Source of the DNA: Cytophagales bacterium
Lineage (GTDB): Bacteria > Bacteroidota > Bacteroidia > Cytophagales > Cyclobacteriaceae
Reading direction: 5' to 3'
Length of the DNA: 56,379 nt
Assembly (NCBI GenBank): GCA_016124425.1
Contig: WGNT01000088.1
Span: 1-56,379, forward strand
This document shows, one piece after another, positions 36,089-45,005 of the stretch; position 1 is the first letter of the stretch; each line of letters opens with the position of its first letter. A program made the translations under genes and the position numbers. The notes beneath the pieces were generated by a model. It saw nothing but the letters and a program-made list of their open reading frames with translations. It ran no database searches and was not told the DNA's origin.

Positions 36089-36755
36089 CTAAGGATAATA
36101 GGATGTAGGCAAGGATGGTAAAGACAATTCCCCCCAATCCGAAAAGCACTATACTAAGCCCCCCGCATCCAAGTATCAAGTACCTAAATAGGTTCTTTTT
36201 GAAATCGAAGCTCTTGAACTTAAGTGCTATCAACGGCAATTCGGCCGTTAGGAGCCATGCGAACAAGACTGTTAAGAATAATAGTCCTGCTGTACTCGCG
36301 GTGATAGTTGCTACCCCGGGCACCGCGATGGAAAGATGGGGAAGGGCTGTAAAGAAAAGCGCGTTAGCAGGTGTGGGAAGCCCAATGAACCGGTCCGTTT
36401 GGCGGGTATCAATGTTAAATTTTGCCAACCGAACAGCCGACTGAACACCAATCAGGAACGCCACAAAGGGGAGGTAAGTGAACTCTCCGCCCTGATGGAT
36501 TAGCTTGAACACGACAAAAGTAGGTAAAACTCCAAAAGTAACTAGGTCTGCCAACGAGTCAAGCTGTTTTCCGAGTTCACTGTATGCCTGCATTGTTCGG
36601 GCCAAAAATCCGTCAAGAAAATCAAACACTGCCGCTAGGATGACAAAGTAAACTGCCAAAAGCACCCTGCCTTCTAGGACATAAAATATCCCAGCCATGC
36701 CAGTTATAAGATTGAGGCAGGTAATTACATTTGGAATATGCTGTCTTATGTTCAA
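36051..36755 (-). CDS. pssA: CDP-diacylglycerol--serine O-phosphatidyltransferase
   Basis: Integral membrane enzyme making phosphatidylserine, precursor of phosphatidylethanolamine. The CDP-alcohol phosphatidyltransferase motif D-G-x2-A-R-x8-G-x3-D-x3-D is present in DFLDGFLARTMQAYSELG followed by KQLDSLADLVTFG. Six to eight hydrophobic segments; 234 residues is normal. It begins in an ATGA overlap with the upstream MBL gene, and its end overlaps porU, so membrane lipid synthesis is encoded on the same message as the T9SS sortase. Confidence 0.95.
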   Translation of the reverse strand: MNIRQHIPNVITCLNLITGMAGIFYVLEGRVLLAVYFVILAAVFDFLDGFLARTMQAYSELGKQLDSLADLVTFGVLPTFVVFKLIHQGGEFTYLPFVAFLIGVQSAVRLAKFNIDTRQTDRFIGLPTPANALFFTALPHLSIAVPGVATITASTAGLLFLTVLFAWLLTAELPLIALKFKSFDFKKNLFRYLILGCGGLSIVLFGLGGIVFTILAYILLSLVDNAFADNGSPT

Positions 36756-37402
36756 AGTCTCGCGTTTTTACCAACAAATGGGTTGTACAATTTTTCCTCA
36801 CCAATAGTTGTGGCGGGCCCATGTCCTGGATGCACCACCGCATCATCAGGCAGAGAAAACATTCGTTCCCGAATGGAAGTCAAAAGTGTGTGGCTATCCC
36901 CTCCTGGAAGATCCGTACGCCCTACACTTCCCTGAAATAACGTGTCTCCACCGATACAAGTTTTTGTATCGCGATGGAAAAACACCACATGGCCAGGTGA
37001 ATGACCCGGTACGAAAATGGTTTCTAACTTTTGATTCCCAAACGTCACTACCTCGCCATCGGCAATGTAGTGGTCGGCGGAGGAGTCCTGATACTGCGGG
37101 AAGCCATAATTGCTTGCATATGTAGGAACGGCGCGTAAAATCTGTTCTTCAAGTTTGTGGTGCCAAAGAGGAATATCAAAGGAACTTTTTACAAAGGCAT
37201 TGCCAAGTACATGGTCTATGTGACAATGGGTGTTGAGTAATTTCACCGGAGTGAGCCCTTGTGTTTTCAAAAAATCCAATAACTCCATTCGCTCCTGCTT
37301 TGTATGGCAGCCGGGGTCGATAATGACTGCTTTCTTGGTTTCATCAAAAAGCACGTAGGTGTTCTCCATGAATGGGTTAAACGTAAAAGTTTTGAGCTGC
37401 AT
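36752..37402 (-). CDS. MBL-fold metallo-hydrolase (glyoxalase II-like)
   Basis: Cytosolic binuclear-metal hydrolase of the YcbL/glyoxalase-II-like group, possibly hydrolysing thioesters. All metal motifs are present: NTHCHIDHVLGN (HxHxDH), VPGHSPGHVVF, GGDTLFQGSVGRTDLPGGD and HPGHGPATTIGEE. 216 residues is standard. It is the first gene of the pssA-porU-porV operon, its stop overlapping the pssA start by 4 bp. The short divergent region to the FAD oxidoreductase gene must hold the operon promoter, which I cannot place with confidence. Confidence 0.9.
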   Translation of the reverse strand: MQLKTFTFNPFMENTYVLFDETKKAVIIDPGCHTKQERMELLDFLKTQGLTPVKLLNTHCHIDHVLGNAFVKSSFDIPLWHHKLEEQILRAVPTYASNYGFPQYQDSSADHYIADGEVVTFGNQKLETIFVPGHSPGHVVFFHRDTKTCIGGDTLFQGSVGRTDLPGGDSHTLLTSIRERMFSLPDDAVVHPGHGPATTIGEEKLYNPFVGKNARL

Positions 37403-37457
37403 CTGTCAAAGGTTTTTATTTTAATTCAAAATAACGAATAACTATTTAATTTTGGGC

Positions 37458-38510
37458 ATGGAAGTAGATTTTTTACTCATTGGTCAGGGGCTGGCGGGAA
37501 CGGTATTATCCCATCGTCTTATTAGTAACGGGTATCGGGTACATTTGGTAGATTTACCGCAGGCAACGGGCAGTTCCCGAGTTGCTGCGGGGTTGTACAA
37601 CCCCGTCACGGGAAGAAAAATGGTAAAGACTTGGGAAGCTGACACACTATTTCCGGAGATTGAACCGTTTTATAAATCATTGGAGAAGTTATTGGGGATC
37701 AGCTGCCTCTACTCCCTGCCGATATACCGTCCGTTTGTCACGATAGAAGAGCAAAACGAATGGATGGGTAACAGCAGCAGGCCTGAATTCCTCACCTACA
37801 TCGCCTCCATCGCTACCAAAGCCAAGTTGGATTATGTACATGATCCACACGGGGGCGTGGAGTTGAGGAAATCGGGATACCTAGACCTGGTCGCCCTACT
37901 TGACCGCTATGCGGATTGGTTGAGAGGGGGTCATCGGCTTACTAACTCCCATTACGATGAAAAACTGCTTCAGCTGACTGCTTCAGGTGTAATATATGGA
38001 GGGATTGAGGCGAGTGCCGTTATCTATACCAATGGGATAGCAGCAAAGGAAAGTATGTACTTTTCTTGGCTCCCTTTTTCGCCGGTAAAAGGGGAAATTC
38101 TGACGTTGAAAATGCCTATACAGTCAAACAAAATTATAAATAGGGGAGTTTTCCTTATTCCGTTGCCGGACGGCTCGTACAAAGTGGGTTCTACCTATGA
38201 TAACGTGGATATCTTCTCCGGGAATACCGAAAAGGGCAGGGCAGAAATATTGGAAAAATTGGGCAATCTTATACCTAGACCAGTAGAAGCAATTATTGGG
38301 CAACAGTGGGGAATCCGTCCTGCGACCAAAGACCGGAAACCCTTTTTGGGAAGGCACCCTGTTCATCGCCAAGTGTTCGTATTCAATGGATTTGGAGCCA
38401 AAGGAGTTTCTCTTGCTCCCTATTTTAGCATAGAGATGCTAAATTTAGTAACTTTAGGGAAGGAACCTCAAAAAGCGGTAAACATAAACCGTTTTTTTAA
38501 GTATATTTAA
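37458..38510 (+). CDS. FAD-dependent oxidoreductase (DAO family)
   Basis: Flavoenzyme of the D-amino-acid-oxidase/glycine-oxidase fold; substrate unknown. The dinucleotide-binding motif is FLLIGQGLAGTVLSHRL, followed by VHLVDLP and a family block AAGLYNPVTGRKMVKTW. Near the end come WGIRPATKDRKPFLG and FNGFGAKGVSLAPY, which close the FAD site. The ATG at 37458 is chosen (350 residues), placing the GxGxxG at residue 8; an in-frame TTG two codons earlier is unlikely. A TAATTTTG lies only 3 nt before this ATG. It is 28 bp from the next gene. Confidence 0.85.
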   Translation: MEVDFLLIGQGLAGTVLSHRLISNGYRVHLVDLPQATGSSRVAAGLYNPVTGRKMVKTWEADTLFPEIEPFYKSLEKLLGISCLYSLPIYRPFVTIEEQNEWMGNSSRPEFLTYIASIATKAKLDYVHDPHGGVELRKSGYLDLVALLDRYADWLRGGHRLTNSHYDEKLLQLTASGVIYGGIEASAVIYTNGIAAKESMYFSWLPFSPVKGEILTLKMPIQSNKIINRGVFLIPLPDGSYKVGSTYDNVDIFSGNTEKGRAEILEKLGNLIPRPVEAIIGQQWGIRPATKDRKPFLGRHPVHRQVFVFNGFGAKGVSLAPYFSIEMLNLVTLGKEPQKAVNINRFFKYI

Positions 38511-38538
38511 GAGTCGGTAGTTACAAGAAAGAAAGTAG

Positions 38539-41500
38539 ATGAAAATTAGATTTCTAGCCCTTATTTGGTTTGTTATATGCTTGGCTTGGACGAATTCAAC
38601 ACAAGCTCAATTCGACCAAGAGAGATTTGGTAAAAACAGAATACAGTATAAGAATAAGGAGTGGTATCTGTTCAGTTCAAATAATTTCGAGGTTTACTAT
38701 TATGATGGTGGATTGACCAACGCAAGGCTTGCTATTGACTTTCTAGAGAGCGAGTTTGATCGGCTTACCCAGACCGCCGGGTATGTCGCCTATACCAAGC
38801 CAAAGATTTTTATTTATAACTCCCACCAGCAAATGCTGGAAAGTAATCTCAACATAAATAAAAACAACTATACCATAGACGGTCAGACCTTTTTTTCCAA
38901 ATTGCTTGCAGAGGTTCCCTATACCGGCTCCTGGGAATCGTTTAAAAACGAACTACTCTATCAGACTTCGAAGATCATTGTTGAGGAGATGTTGTATGGC
39001 TCAAGTATTTCTGATGCCTTCCAGTCAAATTTGATCAATAATTTCCCCGATTGGTTTATAGATGGAGCAGCCCGTTATATGGCTTATGGGTGGGATCTTG
39101 AAATGGATGATTTTATAAGACATTATCTCAAAGACAACGAAAACCCCAAACTCCATAAGTTAAGTAAAGAAGAAGCAGCCCTTGTGGGCCAATCCATCTG
39201 GAACTTTATTGTAGAACGTTTCGGTAAAAGATATATTTCCAGTGTTCTCAACCTCAGTAGGATTAACAGAAACGAGGAAAATAGCATCGCCAATACCTTA
39301 GGAAGAAGGTTTAAGGATTTCACTACTGAATGGCGTTCCTTCTATACGGAACTTAACAAACCCGTTTTAAGTACCTTCAAAGATTACAACGAAAGCAACG
39401 TCATTGCGGCCTCTTCAAAATCAAAGTATGGAGCGATTAACACGGTGAGGTTTAGTCCGGATGGAAAAAATTTGGCCTATGTGGTCAATAATAACGGGAA
39501 ATACAGGGTATTTATACGTGATCTAAGTACCAAAAGGGAGCGTGTGATATTTAAAGGAGGCTATTCATCTTTTGATCAACGCGCTGATTTTTCTACTCCA
39601 GCTATTGCTTGGAAAGATACGTTAAACCTTGTGTTAGCTGGGTTTACCCGTGGAGTTACTACCATACGTATGCGTGCAATCGATGGAAGCTCGCAGGATA
39701 AGATTTTTCTACGAAACCTAACCCAAATACTAGATCTCAATTTTGCGCCAAACGGACGGACGATGGTGCTTTCTGCAATGTCAAACGGTAGAACAGATAT
39801 CTATAGTCTGAACATGAGGGGGCAGGGGAGAAGGTTAACGAACGACATCTTTGACAACAGGACGCCTGTTTTTTTGAATGATTCAACAATTATCTATGCG
39901 TCAAACAAGGCAGATTTGGCCGATAGCCTTTTGACAGGAAATGTGGACGTGAACAATTTGCCGGATTATTATAACCTGTTTAAGTTGGACCTCGGCGATT
40001 CATTGACCTTTACGCGGTTAACCAATGTAAACCACGTCAACATCCAACCAAGAAGGCTCAACAGCACCACAGTACTTCACCTTAGCGAGCAGAGTGGAAT
40101 TATGAATGTGATGCGATTTAGTCTTGGAAACATGGTAAGTAGCCAGGTATCCGCCTTCAATCGTAGCCTGGAAAGCTTTGATTACACATTAAGTGGCAAC
40201 AAATGGGCGTATTCCATTCGAGAAGGAAACCGAAGCAAACTGATCCTGGAAACCTTTCCTAATTTGGACCAGTTTACCCCAAGCACGCCTAGGTTGCAAA
40301 TTCAACAGGCCAAAAAGCTAAATGAACGGATTTCTACGAGAAGAATCCAACGGGAAACCGGAGAAGATGGGGAGAATGAAAGCTCGGAAGAATCTAGTAC
40401 TCCTTCGGAAGCAACTAATCCCGAGACTGTTAACGCGGCGCAAGAAGCTAGTGAACTCCCCGAAAGAAGTGCCCCTGTTGATTTGACTACGGTACCAGCT
40501 GATACCACGATTACCGGTGTGAATTTAGAAAGTTTGCTGATCGGCGGAAACAGTCCCCGTACCGGACAGCCTCAAGCGCAAACGCCTCCCGTCATTTCAA
40601 CGCCCGAAACGATTAGTGATACCATTCCTGCTACCGGGATGACAGGATCTATTAGCTTGGACAGGCTGCGTTTTGAACGGGAAGGTGGCATAGATACCGA
40701 TAACTATACTTTTGATACAGTCCCGAGCCCGCTTTTGCAAATGCAGCAGGCTAGCCCGCAGCAGGCCCAACAACCCACCGGTAGAAGCAATATTTTGGAC
40801 GCTTTCCGACAGCAAACAATGATAAAGCGTGTAACGGGTCCTATAAAGTATACGCCCTTATTCACGACGACAAGTCTCAACACGACCTTCGGCATAGACC
40901 CACTCAGAGGGTTTTCGATCAATCTTACGGGGAAAATGAATGATTTGCTTGATAATCATTCGGTGAGAGGAGGTATTTTGGCGGCTTTGGATTTTAGATC
41001 GGGAAGTGATGTGTTTTTCGAATATGAATACCTTAAAAGCAGAATTGATGTTCGGGGAAGATTTGATAGAAGATCAATAACCCGCGATGAAGGAGACTTA
41101 ACCTTTCAAAAGTATGTACTCACAAAGACGGAGCTGGGTATTTCTTATCCGTTATCGGTGAGTACACGAGTAAGCATTCAGCCATTTGTGGCAAAAACGC
41201 AGTATTTCAATTTAAATCCTGATTCTGTGTTACGTGGAGAGGACGCACGTCAGAATCGTTTTGACGTGAATTACGCCGGCGGAAAGGCCGAAGTCGTGAT
41301 CGATAAGACCAGGTTGCTGGGTTTGTACATGGAACAAGGGTTCAAAGGAAAGGTTGGTGTAGTCCATTATCAGGGACTTAATGCGTCAGAGCGTTCCTTT
41401 AGCAATTTCTTTTTAGATATGCGGAATTATCAGAAGGTACACAAGAATATTACGTTTGCCACCAGGATATTCGCAGGAAGTTTTTTCGGGAATAATCCCC

Positions 41501-42039
41501 AAAAGTACCTAGTAGGAGGGATGGACAATTGGTTATTCAATCAGTTTCACCAACCTCCAAGCAATAGACCGGAGGTTTCTCCCGTAAGAAATGCGGCCGG
41601 AGTAGAAAATTCAAATTTGTTGTTTGCTGAATTTGTTGACCTTAGAGGATATGATTATGACGAAATTCGGGGAAATAACGTGATAACCTTTTCTTCGGAA
41701 TTACGCATCCCGCTATTTGCCTATCTTTCTCGTGGAAATATTACATCCAATTTTATAAGGAACTTTCAACTCGTTGGATTTTATGATGCAGGATCTTCAT
41801 GGTCCAACTCCGCACCTTGGGAGCGGGTGAATGACCAGAATACTGAAGTAATTCGTACCGAAGGATCTCCATTCGTGATAACGCTCAATAATTTCAACAA
41901 CCCTTGGTTACAAAGTTACGGGGCCGGCGTGAGAACTGTCTTGCTAAATTATTATGTCAAGTTTGATGCTGCTAGGCCAATCAGAAACTACTCAATTGAG
42001 AAAACAAGGTTTTATGTTACCTTAGGATACAATTTTTAA
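38539..42039 (+). CDS. Outer-membrane protein: degenerate MA-peptidase-like domain, beta-propeller and Omp85-like barrel
   Basis: Not matched to a characterised protein. Signal peptide 1-23 (cleavage after STQA). Residues ~40-275 resemble the peptidase-MA-like fold but lack HExxH: the helix reads LLYQTSKIIVEEML, and PDWFIDGAARYMAYG sits where active members have a WFxEGxAEY. Residues ~295-585 hold TolB/WD40-like propeller repeats (VRFSPDGKNLAYV, LNFAPNGRTMVLSAM). A low-complexity Ser/Thr/Pro/Gln linker spans ~590-755. The rest is a barrel with Omp85-like end features: LRGY (1035-1038), ELRIPLFAYL, FYDAGSSW (1081-1088) and a terminal Phe. Followed 17 bp later by yicC. Confidence 0.7.
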   Translation: MKIRFLALIWFVICLAWTNSTQAQFDQERFGKNRIQYKNKEWYLFSSNNFEVYYYDGGLTNARLAIDFLESEFDRLTQTAGYVAYTKPKIFIYNSHQQMLESNLNINKNNYTIDGQTFFSKLLAEVPYTGSWESFKNELLYQTSKIIVEEMLYGSSISDAFQSNLINNFPDWFIDGAARYMAYGWDLEMDDFIRHYLKDNENPKLHKLSKEEAALVGQSIWNFIVERFGKRYISSVLNLSRINRNEENSIANTLGRRFKDFTTEWRSFYTELNKPVLSTFKDYNESNVIAASSKSKYGAINTVRFSPDGKNLAYVVNNNGKYRVFIRDLSTKRERVIFKGGYSSFDQRADFSTPAIAWKDTLNLVLAGFTRGVTTIRMRAIDGSSQDKIFLRNLTQILDLNFAPNGRTMVLSAMSNGRTDIYSLNMRGQGRRLTNDIFDNRTPVFLNDSTIIYASNKADLADSLLTGNVDVNNLPDYYNLFKLDLGDSLTFTRLTNVNHVNIQPRRLNSTTVLHLSEQSGIMNVMRFSLGNMVSSQVSAFNRSLESFDYTLSGNKWAYSIREGNRSKLILETFPNLDQFTPSTPRLQIQQAKKLNERISTRRIQRETGEDGENESSEESSTPSEATNPETVNAAQEASELPERSAPVDLTTVPADTTITGVNLESLLIGGNSPRTGQPQAQTPPVISTPETISDTIPATGMTGSISLDRLRFEREGGIDTDNYTFDTVPSPLLQMQQASPQQAQQPTGRSNILDAFRQQTMIKRVTGPIKYTPLFTTTSLNTTFGIDPLRGFSINLTGKMNDLLDNHSVRGGILAALDFRSGSDVFFEYEYLKSRIDVRGRFDRRSITRDEGDLTFQKYVLTKTELGISYPLSVSTRVSIQPFVAKTQYFNLNPDSVLRGEDARQNRFDVNYAGGKAEVVIDKTRLLGLYMEQGFKGKVGVVHYQGLNASERSFSNFFLDMRNYQKVHKNITFATRIFAGSFFGNNPQKYLVGGMDNWLFNQFHQPPSNRPEVSPVRNAAGVENSNLLFAEFVDLRGYDYDEIRGNNVITFSSELRIPLFAYLSRGNITSNFIRNFQLVGFYDAGSSWSNSAPWERVNDQNTEVIRTEGSPFVITLNNFNNPWLQSYGAGVRTVLLNYYVKFDAARPIRNYSIEKTRFYVTLGYNF

Positions 42040-42056
42040 GGGTAGTATATTGCGGC

Positions 42057-42935
42057 ATGATAAAATCAATGACTGGTTACGGTGTAGCAAACTTAGAAAA
42101 TGACCAATATATAATAAATGCAGAAGTTAAGACGCTAAATTCGAAGTTTTTAGACCTAAGTTTAAAATATCCCCGTCAATTTGCTGACAAGGAGATTGAA
42201 ATCCGCAATCTGATAGCAGACCGGCTTGAGAGGGGAAAGGTAAACTTAACCCTTGACTTTAGCACAAAATCTTATGATCAGTTGCCTGTCGAGATAAATG
42301 AGACCTTATTTAAAAAATACCTAGATACCTACAGAACGTTGGCAAGCGAAGTGGGGGAGTCTATTCCTGACTTGTTCAAACTCGTCCTGCAATCCCCCAA
42401 TGTATCTGTCACGACGACAGAAAAAGCCCAACAACCGGAAGAATGGGAAGCTGTACGTGAAGTGCTGCTCAGGGCTGTTGATAACTGTCTCGAGTACCGG
42501 AGAGAAGAGGGGGCAGCACTTTTAGAAAAATTCAAGGAAAATCTGCAACTATTAAGTCAGGCGCTGAATAACATCAAGGAAGTAGAACCGACTCGTAAGG
42601 AAAAGATCAAGGAGAAAATTAGAAACCACTTTTCAGAGTGGATGGAGGAGCATGATTTTGATCAGAACAGATTTGAACAGGAATTAATTTACTATTTTGA
42701 GAAGCTGGATATCACAGAGGAGATGGTTAGACTCGAGACTCACCTCAATTATTTCCAGAAGGTACTAGTATCTGGGGAATCTCAGGGTAAAAAACTCGGC
42801 TTTATCGCCCAAGAAATAGGCCGGGAAATAAACACAATTGGTTCTAAGGCCAATGATGTAACCATCCAACAATTCGTTATTCAAATGAAAGATGAGTTGG
42901 AAAAAATCAAAGAACAATCCTTTAACATATTGTAA
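42057..42935 (+). CDS. YicC/YloC family endoribonuclease
   Basis: Conserved cytosolic protein; E. coli YicC and B. subtilis YloC have been described as endoribonucleases. The N-terminus MIKSMTGYGVANLE and the block AEVKTLNSKFLDLSLKYPR are diagnostic. The C-terminus has DITEEMVRLETHLNYF, then GKKLGFIAQEIGREINTIGSKAND, the most conserved part. 292 residues is standard. It lies 17 bp after the large outer-membrane gene and is probably co-transcribed. It converges on DUF2237 with only one base between stop codons. Confidence 0.95.
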   Translation: MIKSMTGYGVANLENDQYIINAEVKTLNSKFLDLSLKYPRQFADKEIEIRNLIADRLERGKVNLTLDFSTKSYDQLPVEINETLFKKYLDTYRTLASEVGESIPDLFKLVLQSPNVSVTTTEKAQQPEEWEAVREVLLRAVDNCLEYRREEGAALLEKFKENLQLLSQALNNIKEVEPTRKEKIKEKIRNHFSEWMEEHDFDQNRFEQELIYYFEKLDITEEMVRLETHLNYFQKVLVSGESQGKKLGFIAQEIGREINTIGSKANDVTIQQFVIQMKDELEKIKEQSFNIL

Positions 42936-42936
42936 G

Positions 42937-43311
42937 TTAGCTTTTTATCTTTCCGGTATACGCATGTTTCACCAGTTCTTCCAAAGGGAGGTATTCTAGG
43001 GTTTTTTCGTGGGTAGCTTCCAAGACGATAGGCGGGGCAGTTCCCGCCTTATAGGCCTGAATCCATCGATTTGCACAGAGACACCATCGGTCTCCTGGCT
43101 TCAACCCAGGAAACCTTAAATTAGGTCGTGGAGAAATCAAATCATTTCCCATTTTCAGGCTGAATGTGAGAAAGGATTCGGTCATAACGGCGCAGACGGT
43201 ATGGGTGCCTTGGTCCTGCTCGTCCGTTTCGCAGCATCCTGTCCGAAAAAAACCGGTCAAGGGATCTTTGCTACAGGATATCAACGGTTGCCCAAAGACA
43301 TTTTTTGACAT
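42937..43311 (-). CDS. DUF2237 domain protein
   Basis: Small soluble protein family of unknown function. Conserved features are KNVFGQPLISCSKDPLTGFFR at the N-terminus, GCCETDEQDQGTHTVCAVMT in the centre and GDRWCLCANRW, with a late APPIVLEATHEKTL. The clustered cysteines suggest metal or redox chemistry, but nothing is established. 124 residues, no signal peptide. Single gene at the end of a convergent pair with yicC. Confidence 0.9.
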   Translation of the reverse strand: MSKNVFGQPLISCSKDPLTGFFRTGCCETDEQDQGTHTVCAVMTESFLTFSLKMGNDLISPRPNLRFPGLKPGDRWCLCANRWIQAYKAGTAPPIVLEATHEKTLEYLPLEELVKHAYTGKIKS

Positions 43312-43833
43312 ATTTTTGTGGATTAACGTAACCTGGGAAGAAATATACGGAAAAAATTACATTGGCTTGTCGGATTTACGCGTTAGGTTCAAAGTTGGTT
43401 TTTTTTCGAATTTTAAAAGGATTAGTGGCATGGTGAGCATAATGTTTAGACGTAAAGATTCTTTTTCCCACTTACGGTAACCAACCGCCTTCTTGGACCT
43501 ACTGCTGGATTTGCAATCTGTTTTAGGGATACAGGAGTTTCGGTCTACAAGCACTATTATCTCCTTTTAAGACCGTACTACTTCAGTTCATACCTATAGC
43601 CGCTTACTTCTCCGGGGTTTGGCATTTGAAGTAAGATCTATTTAGTACGATATTTCATGATACGCCCCTGCTTAAAAGGGTTTTGGAGGATGGTTACTTT
43701 CAGTGGTTAGGCGCATCCCTTAGTTGTTGTTCAGGCATTATTAAGGTGTCAGGTGCTAGGAGTACCCTATTAGGTTTGCTATCCGTCCCTAAAGCGGTAC
43801 AATCCGTTAATCTCCAATGCTACTCGGGAATAA
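43312..43833. other. Intergenic region without recognised genes
   Basis: About 520 bp between the DUF2237 start and the tonB terminator. The small open frames here have no family character, and the composition looks like non-coding DNA. Apart from T-runs I see no RNA-like fold or repeat. Confidence 0.5.
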
Positions 43834-43861
43834 AAAAAGCCATGGGATCCCATGGCTTTTT
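43834..43861 (-). terminator. Perfect 28-bp palindrome ending the sprA-tonB run
   Basis: AAAAAGCCATGGGA followed by its exact reverse complement, with GATC at the tip and A/T arms that supply a T-tract on either strand. It starts 21 bp after the tonB stop codon and no other gene needs it, so it is read as the tonB terminator. Confidence 0.88.
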
Positions 43862-43882
43862 AGGTTACATATGTTATTGATA

Positions 43883-44557
43883 CTAGCTCAATTTGAACCG
43901 TATTGGTAATCTCATTTTAACCCTTACAGGTCTACCTCTCTGACGGCCGGGTTCCCAAGCTGGGGCTTCTTTTACAACCCTCATTGCCTCTTCGTCACAG
44001 CCCCCGCCGATACCCCTTAGAATATCCACGTCCTGTATAGAGCCATCTGTATTTACAACGAATACTACATATACAGTACCTTCAATACCCATCCTTCTAG
44101 CTTGAGTAGGATACTTTAGATTTTTCTGCAGGTATTTATTCCAACCTTCCATTCCTCCTGGAGGAGTTGGCATGTTTTCAACAACGTCAAAGATTTCATC
44201 TGCCTTTTCAACAACAGGTGCGTCTTCTATGACTACTTCCTTGATGACAGTTTCCTCTTTTACATCGACATCGAAGTTAACTTCGATCTTCTCTTCAATT
44301 TCTACCTCATCTGGAATTTCCTTAATTTCCGGTTGTTCGATTGGTGGCGGTGGTGGTGGTGGCTGCTCCGTGATAGGAATATCTAGTAATTCTTCGAAAT
44401 CATCGTTGATTGAGCCTAAATCTTTGAGCAAACCATCTCCGTATGATTTGTACTCAAAAGCAAATAGGACAAGACCAACGCTAATCATCAAGCCAAGATT
44501 CAGGAACATTCCTGTCTTCTTGGTCAAGTCAGCTTTTGGTGTCTTTTTGGCTTCCAT
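43883..44557 (-). CDS. tonB: Energy transducer TonB
   Basis: Couples the inner-membrane proton gradient to outer-membrane receptors. One N-terminal membrane helix (GMFLNLGLMISVGLVLFAFEY) is followed by a periplasmic proline/glutamate-rich spacer (PITEQPPPPPPPIEQPEIKE) and a C-terminal TonB domain: YPTQARRMGIEGTVYVVFVV, then VDILRGIGGGCDEEAMRVV and WEPGRQRGRPVRVKM. 224 residues is typical for Bacteroidota. It is last in the sprA run, 76 bp after the VanZ-like gene, and has its own promoter in that gap, so its level can be set independently. Confidence 0.95.
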   Translation of the reverse strand: MEAKKTPKADLTKKTGMFLNLGLMISVGLVLFAFEYKSYGDGLLKDLGSINDDFEELLDIPITEQPPPPPPPIEQPEIKEIPDEVEIEEKIEVNFDVDVKEETVIKEVVIEDAPVVEKADEIFDVVENMPTPPGGMEGWNKYLQKNLKYPTQARRMGIEGTVYVVFVVNTDGSIQDVDILRGIGGGCDEEAMRVVKEAPAWEPGRQRGRPVRVKMRLPIRFKLS

Positions 44558-44584
44558 GATTGATTATTATTTATGGTTGTTTAA

Positions 44585-44613
44585 CAAATTTAACTTTTTG
44601 TAGTAAAGAACAA
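44585..44613 (-). promoter_or_regulatory. Internal Bacteroidota-type promoter of tonB
   Basis: On the minus strand, TTG (44611-44613), an 18-nt spacer and TAAATTTG (44585-44592). Transcription would begin about 20 nt before the tonB ATG. Confidence 0.72.
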
Positions 44614-44633
44614 TTCTACTGATAATTTTTAAA

Positions 44634-45002
44634 TTAAACAAGCTTGCTTTGTCTGTTCCTCAAATAAACATACAAAATCGTTCCAATGGTTCCCCCCGAT
44701 ATATTTGCAACTATATCCAAGAAATCAAAAGACCTATCTGGTACGCTCATTTGCAAGTACTCTGTAAATATAGGAAAAAATATTCCAAAAACTAAATAAT
44801 TAATAGATATTTTTTTAAAATTGTTCTCAGGTTCTTTCCACACCCTGTTCCACAAAAATACCAATCCGAGAAACAGTGTTATGTGGATCACTTTATCATA
44901 GCCTGGAAATTTGGGGATGTCAGGTATGTCACTTCCGGGAGACAGAATCGCATACGCCACACCAAAGCTCCACAATAATGCTGGCAAGAGCCTCTGTAAC
45001 AT
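44634..45002 (-). CDS. VanZ-like family membrane protein
   Basis: Small membrane protein of the VanZ-like family; VanZ itself gives low-level teicoplanin resistance, but the role of this short form is unknown. 122 residues with four hydrophobic segments. Typical VanZ-like features are ILSPGSDIPDIPKFPGYDKVIHITLFLGLVFLW near the start and FTEYLQMSVPDRSFDFLDIVANISGGTIG in the second half. It begins 3 bp after the gcvH stop codon and so is translationally close to gcvH and sprA. Confidence 0.88.
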   Translation of the reverse strand: MLQRLLPALLWSFGVAYAILSPGSDIPDIPKFPGYDKVIHITLFLGLVFLWNRVWKEPENNFKKISINYLVFGIFFPIFTEYLQMSVPDRSFDFLDIVANISGGTIGTILYVYLRNRQSKLV

Positions 45003-45005
45003 GAA

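Noticed and set aside
37447-37454. TAATTTTG just before the FAD oxidoreductase ATG, suggesting a leaderless transcript
   Set aside because: It matches the -7 box, but no TTG/TTTG lies about 20 nt upstream, so the promoter call is not supported.
43312-43833. Possible pseudogene between DUF2237 and tonB
   Set aside because: No frame on either strand shows recognisable protein remnants or codon bias; left as non-coding.
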